Assembly (NCBI RefSeq): GCF_003265305.2
Contig: NZ_CP033459.1
Coordinates: 2,542,001 to 2,606,000 of the forward strand
Source: Pseudoprevotella muciniphila
Lineage (GTDB): Bacteria > Bacteroidota > Bacteroidia > Bacteroidales > Bacteroidaceae
Length of the DNA: 64,000 nt
Direction: 5' to 3'
The notes under the pieces are model-generated. The model saw only the letters and a list, made by a program, of their open reading frames with translations, was not told where the DNA came from and made no database searches. The translations under genes and the position numbers were made by a program. Shown piece by piece: positions 1 through 8,276 of this stretch (positions within the stretch are counted from its first letter, which is position 1; every line of letters begins with the position of its first letter).

Positions 1-231
1 CCCGACTTCACTCGTGGTGAATGGAACGTTGTAAAGGGTTTTCGTCATGCTTTCGCTAATGCCGACGATGAAGCAGAAGCAGAAAGAGTTGCAAAGGACT
101 TTACTGCCAAGTTGAAGGAAAAGGCTGCGGCTGACAACGTATGGGAAAAGTACGATAAAGCAAAGGCTAAGGCTGCTGAAAAAGCCCAGAAGGCTGCAGA
201 AAAGGCTGCCAAGAAAGCCGCTAAACAATAA
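1..231 (+). CDS. Unidentified protein, C-terminal fragment with Ala/Lys-rich tail
   Basis: The frame is open from the first base and ends with TAA at 229-231, so only the last 76 residues are visible; the start lies outside the window. About 45 mixed-composition residues (starting PDFTRGEWNVVKGFRHAF) are followed by roughly 30 residues of Ala/Lys/Glu repeats of the AKAAEKAQKAAEKAAKKAAK kind, expected to form a charged helix. Such basic tails are seen on histone H1-like and some nucleic-acid-binding bacterial proteins, but I do not recognise the upstream domain and assign no function. A strong terminator follows 28 nt downstream, so this is the last gene of its transcript. Confidence 0.75.
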   Translation, partial: PDFTRGEWNVVKGFRHAFANADDEAEAERVAKDFTAKLKEKAAADNVWEKYDKAKAKAAEKAQKAAEKAAKKAAKQ

Positions 232-259
232 TCAAACCATACAAACTTTTTAATATGTG

Positions 260-289
260 GCGGGAACGAGCAATCGTTCTCGCTTTTTT
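260..289 (+). terminator. Rho-independent terminator
   Basis: A 10-bp stem (GCGGGAACGA pairing with TCGTTCTCGC, one G-T wobble) with loop GCAA is followed by six T residues. It ends transcription of the truncated gene at the left edge. Confidence 0.85.
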
Positions 290-324
290 CATTTGAAACT
301 TAGAAGTTTATCGTCAAAAAATGT

Positions 325-332
325 TATTTTTG
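325..332 (+). promoter_or_regulatory. Bacteroidota -7 promoter element TATTTTTG
   Basis: The octamer fits the Bacteroidota sigma-ABfr -7 consensus TAnnTTTG and lies 41 nt before the first nucleotidyltransferase start. No good -33 TTTG is visible at the usual spacing, so strength is uncertain. Confidence 0.55.
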
Positions 333-372
333 CAGTAAGATAATAACTTCAATTTAACCATTCTATAACAAA

Positions 373-1479
373 ATGGACAGAACCTTAAGTTGCTTTTTTG
401 CGCTTTTGCGGGCAGGTTTGTGGGGCCATCCGATAGACGTGAGTCTCTTTGAGAATTTTACTGACTGGCAGGAAATACAGCGTTTGGCACGTGCTCAGAC
501 TGTGGTTGGTGTAGTTCTTGAAGGTATCTCTTCCCTGCCTCAGAATATGCGCCCTGTGAAGAGCGAGTATATGCAATGGCTCTCTTTGGTGATGCAGATA
601 GAGAATGCCAACGATATGCTCAATGATGGTGTAACGGAGGTTTATTCCATGTTTCGCAAGGCAGGTTTTGAGGGTGTATTGCTGAAAGGACAAGGTATCG
701 CTCAGTATTATCGCGAGCCCCGACATCGTCAGCCGGGCGATATTGATCTTTATTTTGGTGAAGAAAACTATCAGACAACTACCAAGTTTATTGAGGATTC
801 GGGCTTCGCTCTCGAGATGGAAACATCATACCACAGCAGTTTCAAGTATGGTGAAATTGAGGTGGAAAACCATCGCGTCTTCGTAGATTTTTATAATAAT
901 AAGAACAAGAAGAAACTTCGCATTTGGCAAGGCCGGCAAGACGAATACACTAACGCTGCTTTTGTCCACAAAGGCATAACTGTTCCCACTCTCTCGCATC
1001 AGACCAATGCCGTGTATATCTTCCTGCATCTGCTCCACCATTTCCTGCAAGTGGGCATCGGACTGCGACAAGTGTGCGATTGGGCGGTTTATCTCACTGT
1101 AAATCAGAAGTATATCGATAGCAAACAGTTTGCTGCCGATTTGGAGTATCTTCCGATAAAGCGTGCAGCAACTGCATTCGCATGCCTCTGTGTAAACTAT
1201 CTGGGCATGAATGCTGAAATGTTCCCTTTCCCTGTTGATACAACTCAGGCGCGTAAAGATGGTGAATGGTTAGTTCGCGATGTGATTGTGGCTGGCAATT
1301 TTGGTGATGACATCCTGCAGCATTTCAAGACAAAGCACAAGTGGGAAAGGATAAAGGCATATTACAAAGCCGTTAAGCGGCATTTAAGTGTTTACAGGCT
1401 TTGTCCTTCTGAAGTGAGGGCTTATCCCTTGAAATGGCTCAAGTCGAAGATAAAGAAGGAAGAATTTTACGAGCATTAA
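373..1479 (+). CDS. Nucleotidyltransferase family protein (NTP_transf_5-like), paralog 1
   Basis: This 368-residue protein looks like the uncharacterised nucleotidyltransferase family NTP_transf_5, a member of the Pol-beta-like superfamily. The diagnostic stretch is LLKG at residues 103-106 followed by GDID at 122-125, which supplies the paired metal-binding aspartates; a further acidic residue is expected in the following strand. The C-terminal half is helical with the conserved pattern GxGLRQVxDW. It has no signal peptide and should be cytoplasmic. Substrate unknown; members often sit near polysaccharide or peptide-modification genes. It opens a three-gene operon and is a clear paralog of the gene at 2640, sharing LLKGQGxAQ, the GDxD motif and the GxGLRQV pattern. 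The family call is firm; the function is not known. Confidence 0.8.
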   Translation: MDRTLSCFFALLRAGLWGHPIDVSLFENFTDWQEIQRLARAQTVVGVVLEGISSLPQNMRPVKSEYMQWLSLVMQIENANDMLNDGVTEVYSMFRKAGFEGVLLKGQGIAQYYREPRHRQPGDIDLYFGEENYQTTTKFIEDSGFALEMETSYHSSFKYGEIEVENHRVFVDFYNNKNKKKLRIWQGRQDEYTNAAFVHKGITVPTLSHQTNAVYIFLHLLHHFLQVGIGLRQVCDWAVYLTVNQKYIDSKQFAADLEYLPIKRAATAFACLCVNYLGMNAEMFPFPVDTTQARKDGEWLVRDVIVAGNFGDDILQHFKTKHKWERIKAYYKAVKRHLSVYRLCPSEVRAYPLKWLKSKIKKEEFYEH

Positions 1480-1530
1480 GTAGGTAAAATAGTAAGTAAG
1501 GTGAAGGGCGATAGGGACGAAAAGAGAAAA

Positions 1531-2625
1531 ATGGATGTAAGGAAAATACTGAAAGTTATGAGATGGGTAGCCACATTTGTGGCCATACTTTCAGTATTTC
1601 TCCTTACACTATGCTCTCTCAGTGTATATATTAACCCTGAAAGGTGTCAGTATGTCTCCGTTTTCTGCCTGCTCTTTCCGCTGTGGCTTGTCATGTCTTT
1701 GACGATGACGGTGGTTGTGCTGTTTTATAATCGCAAACTCGCCCTCGTGCTTTTTGCTGTTTTATGCTGCAATATACCGAGCATAAGGAACTATTGCCCG
1801 CTGAATTTGCCTGTGTCAGCCGAAGAGGTAAAAGGTCAAACACTGAAGGTGATGTCTTACAACGTACAAGGTTTCGGACTTGCCGCCAAAGGAGAGAAGT
1901 CGCTCCACGCTTTCAGGGCTTTTCTTGACACTTGTGATGCTGATATCGTGAGTTTTCAGGAGGGCTCGTTCAAAAAGGTCGTAGATACATGTCTGATTGC
2001 TCCTGCGAGAAGGAATTATCCATATTTCATGAAGAACAAAGGTGTGTATTGGCATAGTTGGGTAGGCGTGTTTTCAAAGTATCCCATTCTGTCGTATGAA
2101 ACGATTGATACCACAGGCAACAATATTTGCTGCGCTTTCAAAGTGGAACTGCCGAAAGGAGATACACTTATCGTGGTCAATGCCCACATGCCGAGTCTTC
2201 GGCTCTCTGCAGAAGAACGCCTCTTGTTGAAAGATGTCATCGATGTGGCTCATAAAGAAACGAACAATGCAGGATTTCCTTCGCTCATCGCATCAGTGTG
2301 TGCCGCAGGGAAACTACGGGCACGCCAGGTGGATAATATCTGTAACTATCTGAAACTCCATCAAGGCGAGAATATTATTCTGACAGGCGATTTTAATGAC
2401 ACTCCTGTGTCGTATGCACACCAACGAATTAGCGATTACCTCCAGGACTGTTTCAAGGCGGTTGGCAATGGTATAGGACGAACTTTCAATAAAGATGCGC
2501 TCTATGTGCGTATTGATAATGTTTTTTCCTCGGAATGGTGGAAACCTGTTGCATGTGAAATCAGGGACGATGTCCACTTGTCCGATCATTATCCGATTGT
2601 GTGCACCCTGAAGCGTACAGAGTAA
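1531..2625 (+). CDS. Endonuclease/exonuclease/phosphatase family protein, membrane-anchored
   Basis: Three hydrophobic segments in the first ~90 residues anchor a C-terminal EEP (DNase I-like) domain. The EEP signature blocks are all present in order: MSYNVQGFG, ADIVSFQE (metal-binding Glu), NAHMPS, LTGDFNDTP (catalytic Asp/Asn), RIDNVF and LSDHYPI (catalytic His). Members hydrolyse phosphodiester or phosphomonoester bonds in nucleic acids, phosphoinositides or sphingolipids; the substrate cannot be told. I chose ATG at 1531 because the hydrophobic N-terminus begins there; a GTG at 1501 would add ten charged residues. It lies between two paralogous nucleotidyltransferases with short spacing, so co-transcription is likely. 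Confidence 0.85.
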   Translation: MDVRKILKVMRWVATFVAILSVFLLTLCSLSVYINPERCQYVSVFCLLFPLWLVMSLTMTVVVLFYNRKLALVLFAVLCCNIPSIRNYCPLNLPVSAEEVKGQTLKVMSYNVQGFGLAAKGEKSLHAFRAFLDTCDADIVSFQEGSFKKVVDTCLIAPARRNYPYFMKNKGVYWHSWVGVFSKYPILSYETIDTTGNNICCAFKVELPKGDTLIVVNAHMPSLRLSAEERLLLKDVIDVAHKETNNAGFPSLIASVCAAGKLRARQVDNICNYLKLHQGENIILTGDFNDTPVSYAHQRISDYLQDCFKAVGNGIGRTFNKDALYVRIDNVFSSEWWKPVACEIRDDVHLSDHYPIVCTLKRTE

Positions 2626-2639
2626 GAAATATACGAGAT

Positions 2640-3731
2640 ATGCAAGCATTCTTCGAATTGATAGAAGTTACCACCGGCAAACGTGCGGCTTTGAGCGAGA
2701 CCTTGAATGAAGCACAGTGGGAGACTTTGCTGCAACAGATTAAGGAACAGACGCTTATAGGTCCCCTTTACTACGGTGTAACAAAGTTGCCTAAGGAGCA
2801 ACAGCCCGATGCTGAATTTATGCTTAGTTGGTGTGCTATGGTGGAACGGATCAAGCAGATAAACCGACGCATGAACGCAGCGGCTGTAAAATTGTATGCA
2901 AGGCTGAAACAAGATGGTTTCAACAACGTCTTGCTCAAGGGGCAAGGCGTGGCTCAACTCTATCCTGACCCGTTGCTCCGTACACCTGGAGACCTGGACT
3001 ATTGGATAGCCGGCGGACGTGAGAAAGTGGTGGACTATGTGCGCCACTATTTCCCGACTATGCCTGTTGTTTACCATCACATGGATTTTCCAGTGTTCAA
3101 AGACGTCTCCGTCGAGGCTCATTTTATGCCATCGTGGATGTATTCCTACTTCACGAACAAGCGCCTTCAGGCATATTTCAGCGAGCATGAGGCAGAAGAG
3201 ATGCAGCATGAGGTGGAATTGCCGGAAGGAGCCGGTCGCATAGCCGTGTCGTCGGTGTCGTTCAACCGTATCTATATCCTTGTCCACACCTATCGCCATC
3301 TTCTTGATGAAGGCGTGGGTCTGCGGCAAGTGCTCGACTATTATTTTGTCCTGAAACATTCCAAGACTGATGCTGCCACGAAGGCTGAGACTGTCAGAGT
3401 GCTCAGGAGACTGAAAATGCTCCGTTTCGCTGCTGCCATGATGTATGTGCAGCAGGAACTTTTTGGTTTGGAGGATGAATACCTCATCGTCGAACCTAAT
3501 GAACGGGAGGGGCGTTTCTTTCTTGATGAAATCATGGAGGCAGGCAATTTCGGGCATCATGACAGTCGGTATCTTTATAAAGGCAGCGACAAGGAATCGC
3601 GTAAGCATTATTTCTTCCGCAAGCAGCGACGCAATTTCCGCTTTCTTACACACTATCCTTCAGAAGTGCTTTGGCACCCGGTGTTCAGAATTTGGCAATA
3701 TTTCTGGAGGAGAAAGAACGGATATTTGTAA
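2640..3731 (+). CDS. Nucleotidyltransferase family protein (NTP_transf_5-like), paralog 2
   Basis: A 363-residue paralog of the gene at 373. It carries LLK at 98-100 and GDLD at 117-120, giving both catalytic aspartates, and the downstream GVGLRQVLDYY helix motif. The ATG at 2640 lies 14 nt after the EEP stop; a GTG at 2601 would overlap the EEP gene by 25 nt and add 13 unlikely residues, so I prefer 2640. The C-terminus is basic (RRKNGYL). The reaction is presumably nucleotidyl transfer to an unknown acceptor. The two paralogs have diverged a good deal in their C-terminal halves, which suggests different partners rather than a recent duplication. Confidence 0.8.
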   Translation: MQAFFELIEVTTGKRAALSETLNEAQWETLLQQIKEQTLIGPLYYGVTKLPKEQQPDAEFMLSWCAMVERIKQINRRMNAAAVKLYARLKQDGFNNVLLKGQGVAQLYPDPLLRTPGDLDYWIAGGREKVVDYVRHYFPTMPVVYHHMDFPVFKDVSVEAHFMPSWMYSYFTNKRLQAYFSEHEAEEMQHEVELPEGAGRIAVSSVSFNRIYILVHTYRHLLDEGVGLRQVLDYYFVLKHSKTDAATKAETVRVLRRLKMLRFAAAMMYVQQELFGLEDEYLIVEPNEREGRFFLDEIMEAGNFGHHDSRYLYKGSDKESRKHYFFRKQRRNFRFLTHYPSEVLWHPVFRIWQYFWRRKNGYL

Positions 3732-3748
3732 AAATAAGAAGGAATAAA

Positions 3749-3779
3749 TTTGCGGAGTAAAAATAAATGCTTAACTTTG
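3749..3779 (+). promoter_or_regulatory. Promoter of rpmH (-33 TTTG, -7 TAACTTTG)
   Basis: TTTG at 3749-3752 and TAACTTTG at 3772-3779 are separated by 19 nt, a textbook Bacteroidota promoter. The -7 element ends 85 nt before the rpmH start. Confidence 0.8.
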
Positions 3780-3864
3780 CCGCCCGAAAGTATCCCTTGC
3801 AGATGTAATTGTGAGTTGAATAGGGGATAATGATAACAAGCAAACAATAAAAATAAGATAGAAA

Positions 3865-4023
3865 ATGAAAAGAACTTTTCAACCGCACAACAGAAAAAGA
3901 AACAACAAGCATGGTTTCCGTCAGCGTATGCTCACGGCTAACGGACGTCGCGTGTTGGCGGCTCGCCGCGCAAAGGGCCGTAAGAAATTGACAGTTTCAG
4001 ACGAAGTACACGGAAAGAAATAA
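3865..4023 (+). CDS. rpmH: 50S ribosomal protein L34
   Basis: This 52-residue, very basic protein starts [19 protein letters not shown] and continues with [19 protein letters not shown], the classic L34 sequence; it is a structural protein of the large ribosomal subunit. It is slightly longer than the usual 44-50 residues because of the tail [12 protein letters not shown], which is common in Bacteroidota. It has its own promoter and terminator, so it is monocistronic. It is not next to dnaA, which lies nearly 60 kb away at the other end of the window, unlike the arrangement in Firmicutes and Proteobacteria. Confidence 0.97.
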   Translation: MKRTFQPHNRKRNNKHGFRQRMLTANGRRVLAARRAKGRKKLTVSDEVHGKK

Positions 4024-4069
4024 TACGTTTCCGGTAACCTCGTCGGCTGATGCTGGCACTAATCTTAAG

Positions 4070-4117
4070 GAGAGAGGTAGGTTTTTTGTTAAAACCAATA
4101 CTTCTCTCATTTTTTTA
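4070..4117 (+). terminator. Terminator after rpmH
   Basis: An imperfect long stem pairs 4070-4086 (GAGAGAGGTAGGTTTT side) with 4091-4108 (AAAACCAATACTTCTCTC) and is followed by a T-run at 4110-4116. Confidence 0.75.
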
Positions 4118-4120
4118 TGC

Positions 4121-4128
4121 TAATTTTG
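4121..4128 (+). promoter_or_regulatory. -7 promoter element TAATTTTG for the PASTA-rluD-ddl operon
   Basis: The octamer fits TAnnTTTG, lies just after the rpmH terminator and 65 nt before the preferred start of the PASTA gene. No convincing -33 was seen. Confidence 0.6.
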
Positions 4129-4192
4129 CGCATAGAATTGTGGATTGGTAAGAATGGTCCACAGCAAAAAGTTTAACACTATACGCTTCGAT

Positions 4193-4930
4193 ATGAATAT
4201 CTTTAGGAAGATACCTGGTCTTCTCACCTCGCTCAACTGTCTCGGCATGTTGGTAATATTGGCATTGCTGATTTATTTTGGGTATAACATGCTTAGCGGT
4301 TATACTCATCATGGCGAAAGCACAAAAGTGCCAAACGTTTTTGGCAAGTCGTACGACGAGGCCAAGAAAATTCTGGAAGATGCAGGACTCACGGTTGAAG
4401 TTTCCGATACGGGCTTTGTAGATTCTTTGAAAGCAAATGTGGTATTGACTCAGTCGTTGCGCCCGGGCGACAATGTGAAACCCGGACGAATTATAGAACT
4501 CTCTGTTAATGCCGATCACCCGCTTCCCAAACCATTGCCCGACCTTGCAGAGAATTCTTCACTTCGTGAGGCACAGGCGCGTTTGTTGGAAGAAGGTTTC
4601 AAACTTGGCGAAGTGGAATATGTGCCGAGTCCCGACCGCGATTGGGTGATTGCCGTCAAGTCGAATGGCAAGAATGTCATGGCAGGCGATTTGGTGTCAG
4701 TTGTAACGCCGGTTGTTCTTGTAGTGGGTGATGGAAAGAAAGTTGAAGTCTTCAATGGCGAGGAATATACGAAAGATCCCGAATTCAAGACGGACACAGT
4801 TCTCGTAACTGAATTGGGAAGTCTGGGTGAAGGTGATGTTATTCTTGACCATCCTGAATACATTGGTTTCGAGAATGAAATAGACGACATCAAGACTGCA
4901 TTAAAGCCTGGCAACAAATTAAAACCGTAG
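4193..4930 (+). CDS. PASTA domain-containing membrane protein
   Basis: The protein has a short cytoplasmic N-terminus, one transmembrane helix (LGMLVILALLIYFGYNML) and an exported part with PASTA repeats: VPNVFGKSYDEAKKILEDAG is a canonical first repeat, followed by two weaker ones. PASTA domains bind muropeptides or cell-wall fragments. The protein has no kinase domain, unlike PknB-type PASTA proteins; free-standing forms of this kind occur upstream of rluD in other Bacteroidales as far as I recall. I chose ATG at 4193 (MNIFRKIPGLL); an ATG at 4154 and a TTG at 4145 would add up to 16 residues. The spacing to rluD is 5 nt, so they are in one operon with ddl, which fits a cell-envelope role. 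Confidence 0.85.
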   Translation: MNIFRKIPGLLTSLNCLGMLVILALLIYFGYNMLSGYTHHGESTKVPNVFGKSYDEAKKILEDAGLTVEVSDTGFVDSLKANVVLTQSLRPGDNVKPGRIIELSVNADHPLPKPLPDLAENSSLREAQARLLEEGFKLGEVEYVPSPDRDWVIAVKSNGKNVMAGDLVSVVTPVVLVVGDGKKVEVFNGEEYTKDPEFKTDTVLVTELGSLGEGDVILDHPEYIGFENEIDDIKTALKPGNKLKP

Positions 4931-4935
4931 CCCAG

Positions 4936-6000
4936 ATGCAGGACGATTTTGAAGGATTGCAAGATTTCGATGATGCGGTCAGTGAAGAAGCCGAGGGGCT
5001 GTATGAGCATTTTCGGGTAGTGGCGGACAAGGGACAGGAACTGCTCCGTGTGGACAAGTTCCTGATGTACCATCTGCCTAACACTTCACGCAACAGAATT
5101 CAGCAGGCTGCAACGGCAGGTTTTATCCATGTAAATGATAAGCCGGTTAAGAGTAACTATCGCGTTAAACCCCACGATGTTGTAACGATGTTGCTCGACC
5201 GCCCGCGGTATGACAGCACTATCGTTCCAGAAGACATCCCACTCGACATAGTATATGAAGACGAAGCCCTGATGGTCATCAACAAACCTGCGGGGCTCGT
5301 TGTGCATCCGGGGTGCGGCAACTATACCGGTACACTTGTGCATGCTGTGGCATGGCACCTTCGTGATAATCCCCAATACGACCCCAATGACCCGGGGGTA
5401 GGCTTAGTGCATCGCATAGACAAGGATACGTCTGGACTGCTTGTTGTAGCAAAGACACCTGAAGCAAAGTCGAATCTTGGCATACAGTTCTTCAACAAAA
5501 CCACTCGCCGCAAGTATCAGGCCCTCGTTTGGGGCAATGTGGCATCGGAAAAAGGAAGGATTGAAGGGAATATCGCGCGTAATCCGCATGACAGATTACA
5601 GATGGCTGTATTTCCACCAGATAGCGAGATAGGTAAGCCCGCTGTGACGCACTATAGTGTACTTGAGCGTTTTGGATACGTCACATTAGTGGAGTGTGTG
5701 CTCGAAACTGGCAGGACACATCAGATACGAGCCCACATGTCTCACATAGGGCATCCGCTCTTCAATGATGCCAGATATGGTGGCGACCGCACACTTCGCG
5801 GAACTCAGTCGGGTACTTACAACACCTACATTCGCCATTGTTTTGAAATCTGTCCGCGTCAGGCACTTCATGCCAAGACTCTGGGCTTTCGCCATCCTGT
5901 AACGGGTCAGGAGTTGGACTTTACGAGCGAACCTGCCGCTGATATGGCTGCGTTGCTCAACCGGTGGCGTACTTACATTGGTGGGCTGAAAAATGCCTGA
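4936..6000 (+). CDS. rluD: RluA/RluD-family ribosomal large-subunit pseudouridine synthase
   Basis: A 354-residue enzyme with an N-terminal S4 RNA-binding domain (LRVDKFLMYHLPNTSRNRIQ) and a C-terminal pseudouridine synthase domain. The catalytic motif HRIDKDTSGLLV is centred near residue 160, with the nucleophilic Asp intact, and the substrate loop ends with ETGRTHQIRAHM. It isomerises uridines in 23S rRNA; RluD from E. coli modifies helix 69 (1911, 1915, 1917). Exact sites cannot be read here, so the rluD symbol is by best family match. An acidic N-terminal extension of about 35 residues precedes the S4 domain. Confidence 0.9.
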   Translation: MQDDFEGLQDFDDAVSEEAEGLYEHFRVVADKGQELLRVDKFLMYHLPNTSRNRIQQAATAGFIHVNDKPVKSNYRVKPHDVVTMLLDRPRYDSTIVPEDIPLDIVYEDEALMVINKPAGLVVHPGCGNYTGTLVHAVAWHLRDNPQYDPNDPGVGLVHRIDKDTSGLLVVAKTPEAKSNLGIQFFNKTTRRKYQALVWGNVASEKGRIEGNIARNPHDRLQMAVFPPDSEIGKPAVTHYSVLERFGYVTLVECVLETGRTHQIRAHMSHIGHPLFNDARYGGDRTLRGTQSGTYNTYIRHCFEICPRQALHAKTLGFRHPVTGQELDFTSEPAADMAALLNRWRTYIGGLKNA

Positions 6001-6041
6001 CATTCAGAAAAGGATAATAATAAACAAATATAAAAAAGGAA

Positions 6042-7028
6042 ATGAAAAGAAGAATTGCAATAGTTGCAGGCGGCGACTCATCAGAGCACGATGTGTCGAT
6101 GAGAAGCGCCGACGGGCTGATGAGTTTCATGGACCATGAAAAGTACGATTGTCTCGTGGTGGACATGGCAGGCGACAAATGGACCGTGCATTATGGTAGT
6201 GAGCGTCTGCCCATCGACAAAAACGACTTCTCGTTCACAACAGCCGATGGTAAACATAATTTCGATTTCGCATATATCACCATTCACGGGACACCTGGCG
6301 AAAATGGAATTCTTCAAGGCTATTTCGACCTCATTGGCTTGCCTTATTCCACCTCCGATGTGTTAGTGGAGTCGCTGACTTTCAATAAATTCGCCCTTAA
6401 TAATTTCCTGAGGGCATATTCCCAATTCCACCTGAGCGATTCCATTCTAGTACGCAGAGGTATGGCGCGTCCTGCTGATGAAGCCATTATTGAGCGTTTA
6501 GGTCTGCCTTGTTTTGTAAAGCCCAATGCCGGTGGCAGTAGTTTTGGTATTACGAAGGTGAAAACTTTGGAAGACCTGGCGCCTGCCATAGACAAAGCCA
6601 TGAACGAGAGCGATGAAGTGATGATTGAAAAACTCATGGTCGGCACGGAAGTAACGTGTGGCTGTTACCACAATGGTACGGAAATCATCACATTCCCCAT
6701 TACGGAAGTGGTTACAACACAGGAGTTTTTCGACTACGATGCAAAATACAATGGTAAAGTGGACGAAATCACCCCTGCACGTATAGCGGATGAAACTGCC
6801 GCTCGTGTATCAAATCTGACAAAAGAGATTTATGCCATTCTCAACTGTTATGGTATTATTCGCATTGACTATATTCTCAGCGGTGAACGCGGCAATGAGG
6901 AAATAAATATTCTCGAAATAAATACCACGCCCGGGATGACGGTAACGAGTTTTATTCCGCAGCAAGTGCGGGCAGCAGGTCTCGATATCAAGGACGTGCT
7001 CAGCCAGATCATTGAGGGGCGCTTCTGA
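6042..7028 (+). CDS. ddl: D-alanine--D-alanine ligase
   Basis: A 328-residue ATP-grasp ligase that joins two D-alanines for the peptidoglycan stem peptide. It shows the N-terminal GGDSSEHDVS substrate loop, the HGTPGENG block, the ATP-binding segment CFVKPNAGGSSFGITKV near residue 160, and the metal-binding ILEINTTPGMT block near the C-terminus. All main Ddl landmarks are present. It follows rluD by 41 nt and precedes an acyltransferase gene, so this is an envelope-biogenesis operon. Confidence 0.95.
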   Translation: MKRRIAIVAGGDSSEHDVSMRSADGLMSFMDHEKYDCLVVDMAGDKWTVHYGSERLPIDKNDFSFTTADGKHNFDFAYITIHGTPGENGILQGYFDLIGLPYSTSDVLVESLTFNKFALNNFLRAYSQFHLSDSILVRRGMARPADEAIIERLGLPCFVKPNAGGSSFGITKVKTLEDLAPAIDKAMNESDEVMIEKLMVGTEVTCGCYHNGTEIITFPITEVVTTQEFFDYDAKYNGKVDEITPARIADETAARVSNLTKEIYAILNCYGIIRIDYILSGERGNEEINILEINTTPGMTVTSFIPQQVRAAGLDIKDVLSQIIEGRF

Positions 7029-7112
7029 AAGGTAAATAACCGGCGGAGAGGTTGGCAAAGGGGAGTGGATTTGCAGTTATAAACGTATTTGTTAAAAACA
7101 AAACATCCAGCC

Positions 7113-8267
7113 ATGAATATACCATCTGAATATGATGAAATCAGACCTTACGAGCCCGAGGAACTTCCAGAGGTTTTCAAGGAATTGTTGGCAGATTCGC
7201 AGTTTCTTTCTGTAGTGAACCTGCTTCCCGTTTTGGGCGATATGCCGCAGCAGGACTTACAGGGAGCATTGTTATCCTGCAAGACCAACCTCGACTTTCA
7301 GAAACGGCTGATTTATCCCATACTGAAGCACTTGCTCAGTAAGGCCGCCACATCGTACCGTATCAATGTCAGTGCACTCGCAGACAAGAAGGGTGCTTAC
7401 ACTTATATCTCCAATCATCGAGATATAGTGCTCGACTCAGCCATTCTGAGCCTGTTGCTTTTGGAGGATGGTTTTGAGGATACGGTGGAGATTGCTATTG
7501 GCGATAACCTGTTGGCATATCCGTGGATAGAAAAAATCGTGCGGGTAAACAGGGCCTTTATTGTCCGTCGTTCGCTCGGTATGCGTGAGATGCTGGCGAG
7601 CAGTAAGCGACTTAGTGGCTACATCCACTTTGCCATCAACGAGAAGAAACGCAGCCTTTGGATCGCTCAGCGAGAGGGCAGGGCAAAGGACTCCAACGAC
7701 CGAACGCAGGAGTCGCTCATAAAAATGCTGGCGATGGCAGGAAACGGTTCTCCTGCTGAATGCCTTTCGCAGATCAATATCGTTCCACTCTCCATCTCCT
7801 ACGAGTACGACCCATGCGACTTCCTGAAAGCCAAGGAGATGCAGCAAAAACGCGACAATCCTGCACATGTAAAGAGCCGTGAGGACGATTTGCTGAATAT
7901 GCAGACAGGTATTTTCGGCTTTAAGGGCGATATCCACTATCAGGTTGCTCCGTGCATCAATGCCTGGCTGCCGGAATTGGCAGGCTTGCCTAAAGGTGAT
8001 TTCTTTGCAGAAGTGGTGCGGCGTATAGATAAAGGCATCCACTCGTCTTACAAACTTTTCCCGGGGAATTATGTGGCAGCAGACCTCCTCGATGGTACAG
8101 ATAACAGCAACTATTATACCCCTGAAGAAAAAGCACGTTTCGAGAAATATCTGGCAAGTAGGGTAAAACTGGTTGATTTGCCGGACAAGGATGAGGACTT
8201 CCTGCGCAACCGTATCCTTGAGATGTATGCAAACCCTTTGAAAAACTATATAGGTGCAAAAGTATAA
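7113..8267 (+). CDS. Glycerol-phosphate-type acyltransferase (PlsC/PlsB superfamily)
   Basis: A 384-residue soluble protein. The segment YTYISNHRDIVLDSAILSLL resembles the acyltransferase block I of glycerolphosphate acyltransferases, although the His-to-Asp spacing is five rather than four residues; the second Asp is offset (HRD...LD). IVRRSLG and the later PLSISYEYDPCD resemble blocks II-IV. The likely reaction is acyl transfer to a (lyso)glycerophosphate in membrane lipid synthesis, but a lipid A or ornithine-lipid type acceptor is possible. Start ATG 7113 (MNIPSEYDE) is preferred to the upstream TTG at 7089. Confidence 0.7.
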   Translation: MNIPSEYDEIRPYEPEELPEVFKELLADSQFLSVVNLLPVLGDMPQQDLQGALLSCKTNLDFQKRLIYPILKHLLSKAATSYRINVSALADKKGAYTYISNHRDIVLDSAILSLLLLEDGFEDTVEIAIGDNLLAYPWIEKIVRVNRAFIVRRSLGMREMLASSKRLSGYIHFAINEKKRSLWIAQREGRAKDSNDRTQESLIKMLAMAGNGSPAECLSQINIVPLSISYEYDPCDFLKAKEMQQKRDNPAHVKSREDDLLNMQTGIFGFKGDIHYQVAPCINAWLPELAGLPKGDFFAEVVRRIDKGIHSSYKLFPGNYVAADLLDGTDNSNYYTPEEKARFEKYLASRVKLVDLPDKDEDFLRNRILEMYANPLKNYIGAKV

Positions 8268-8276
8268 TATAAGTAA

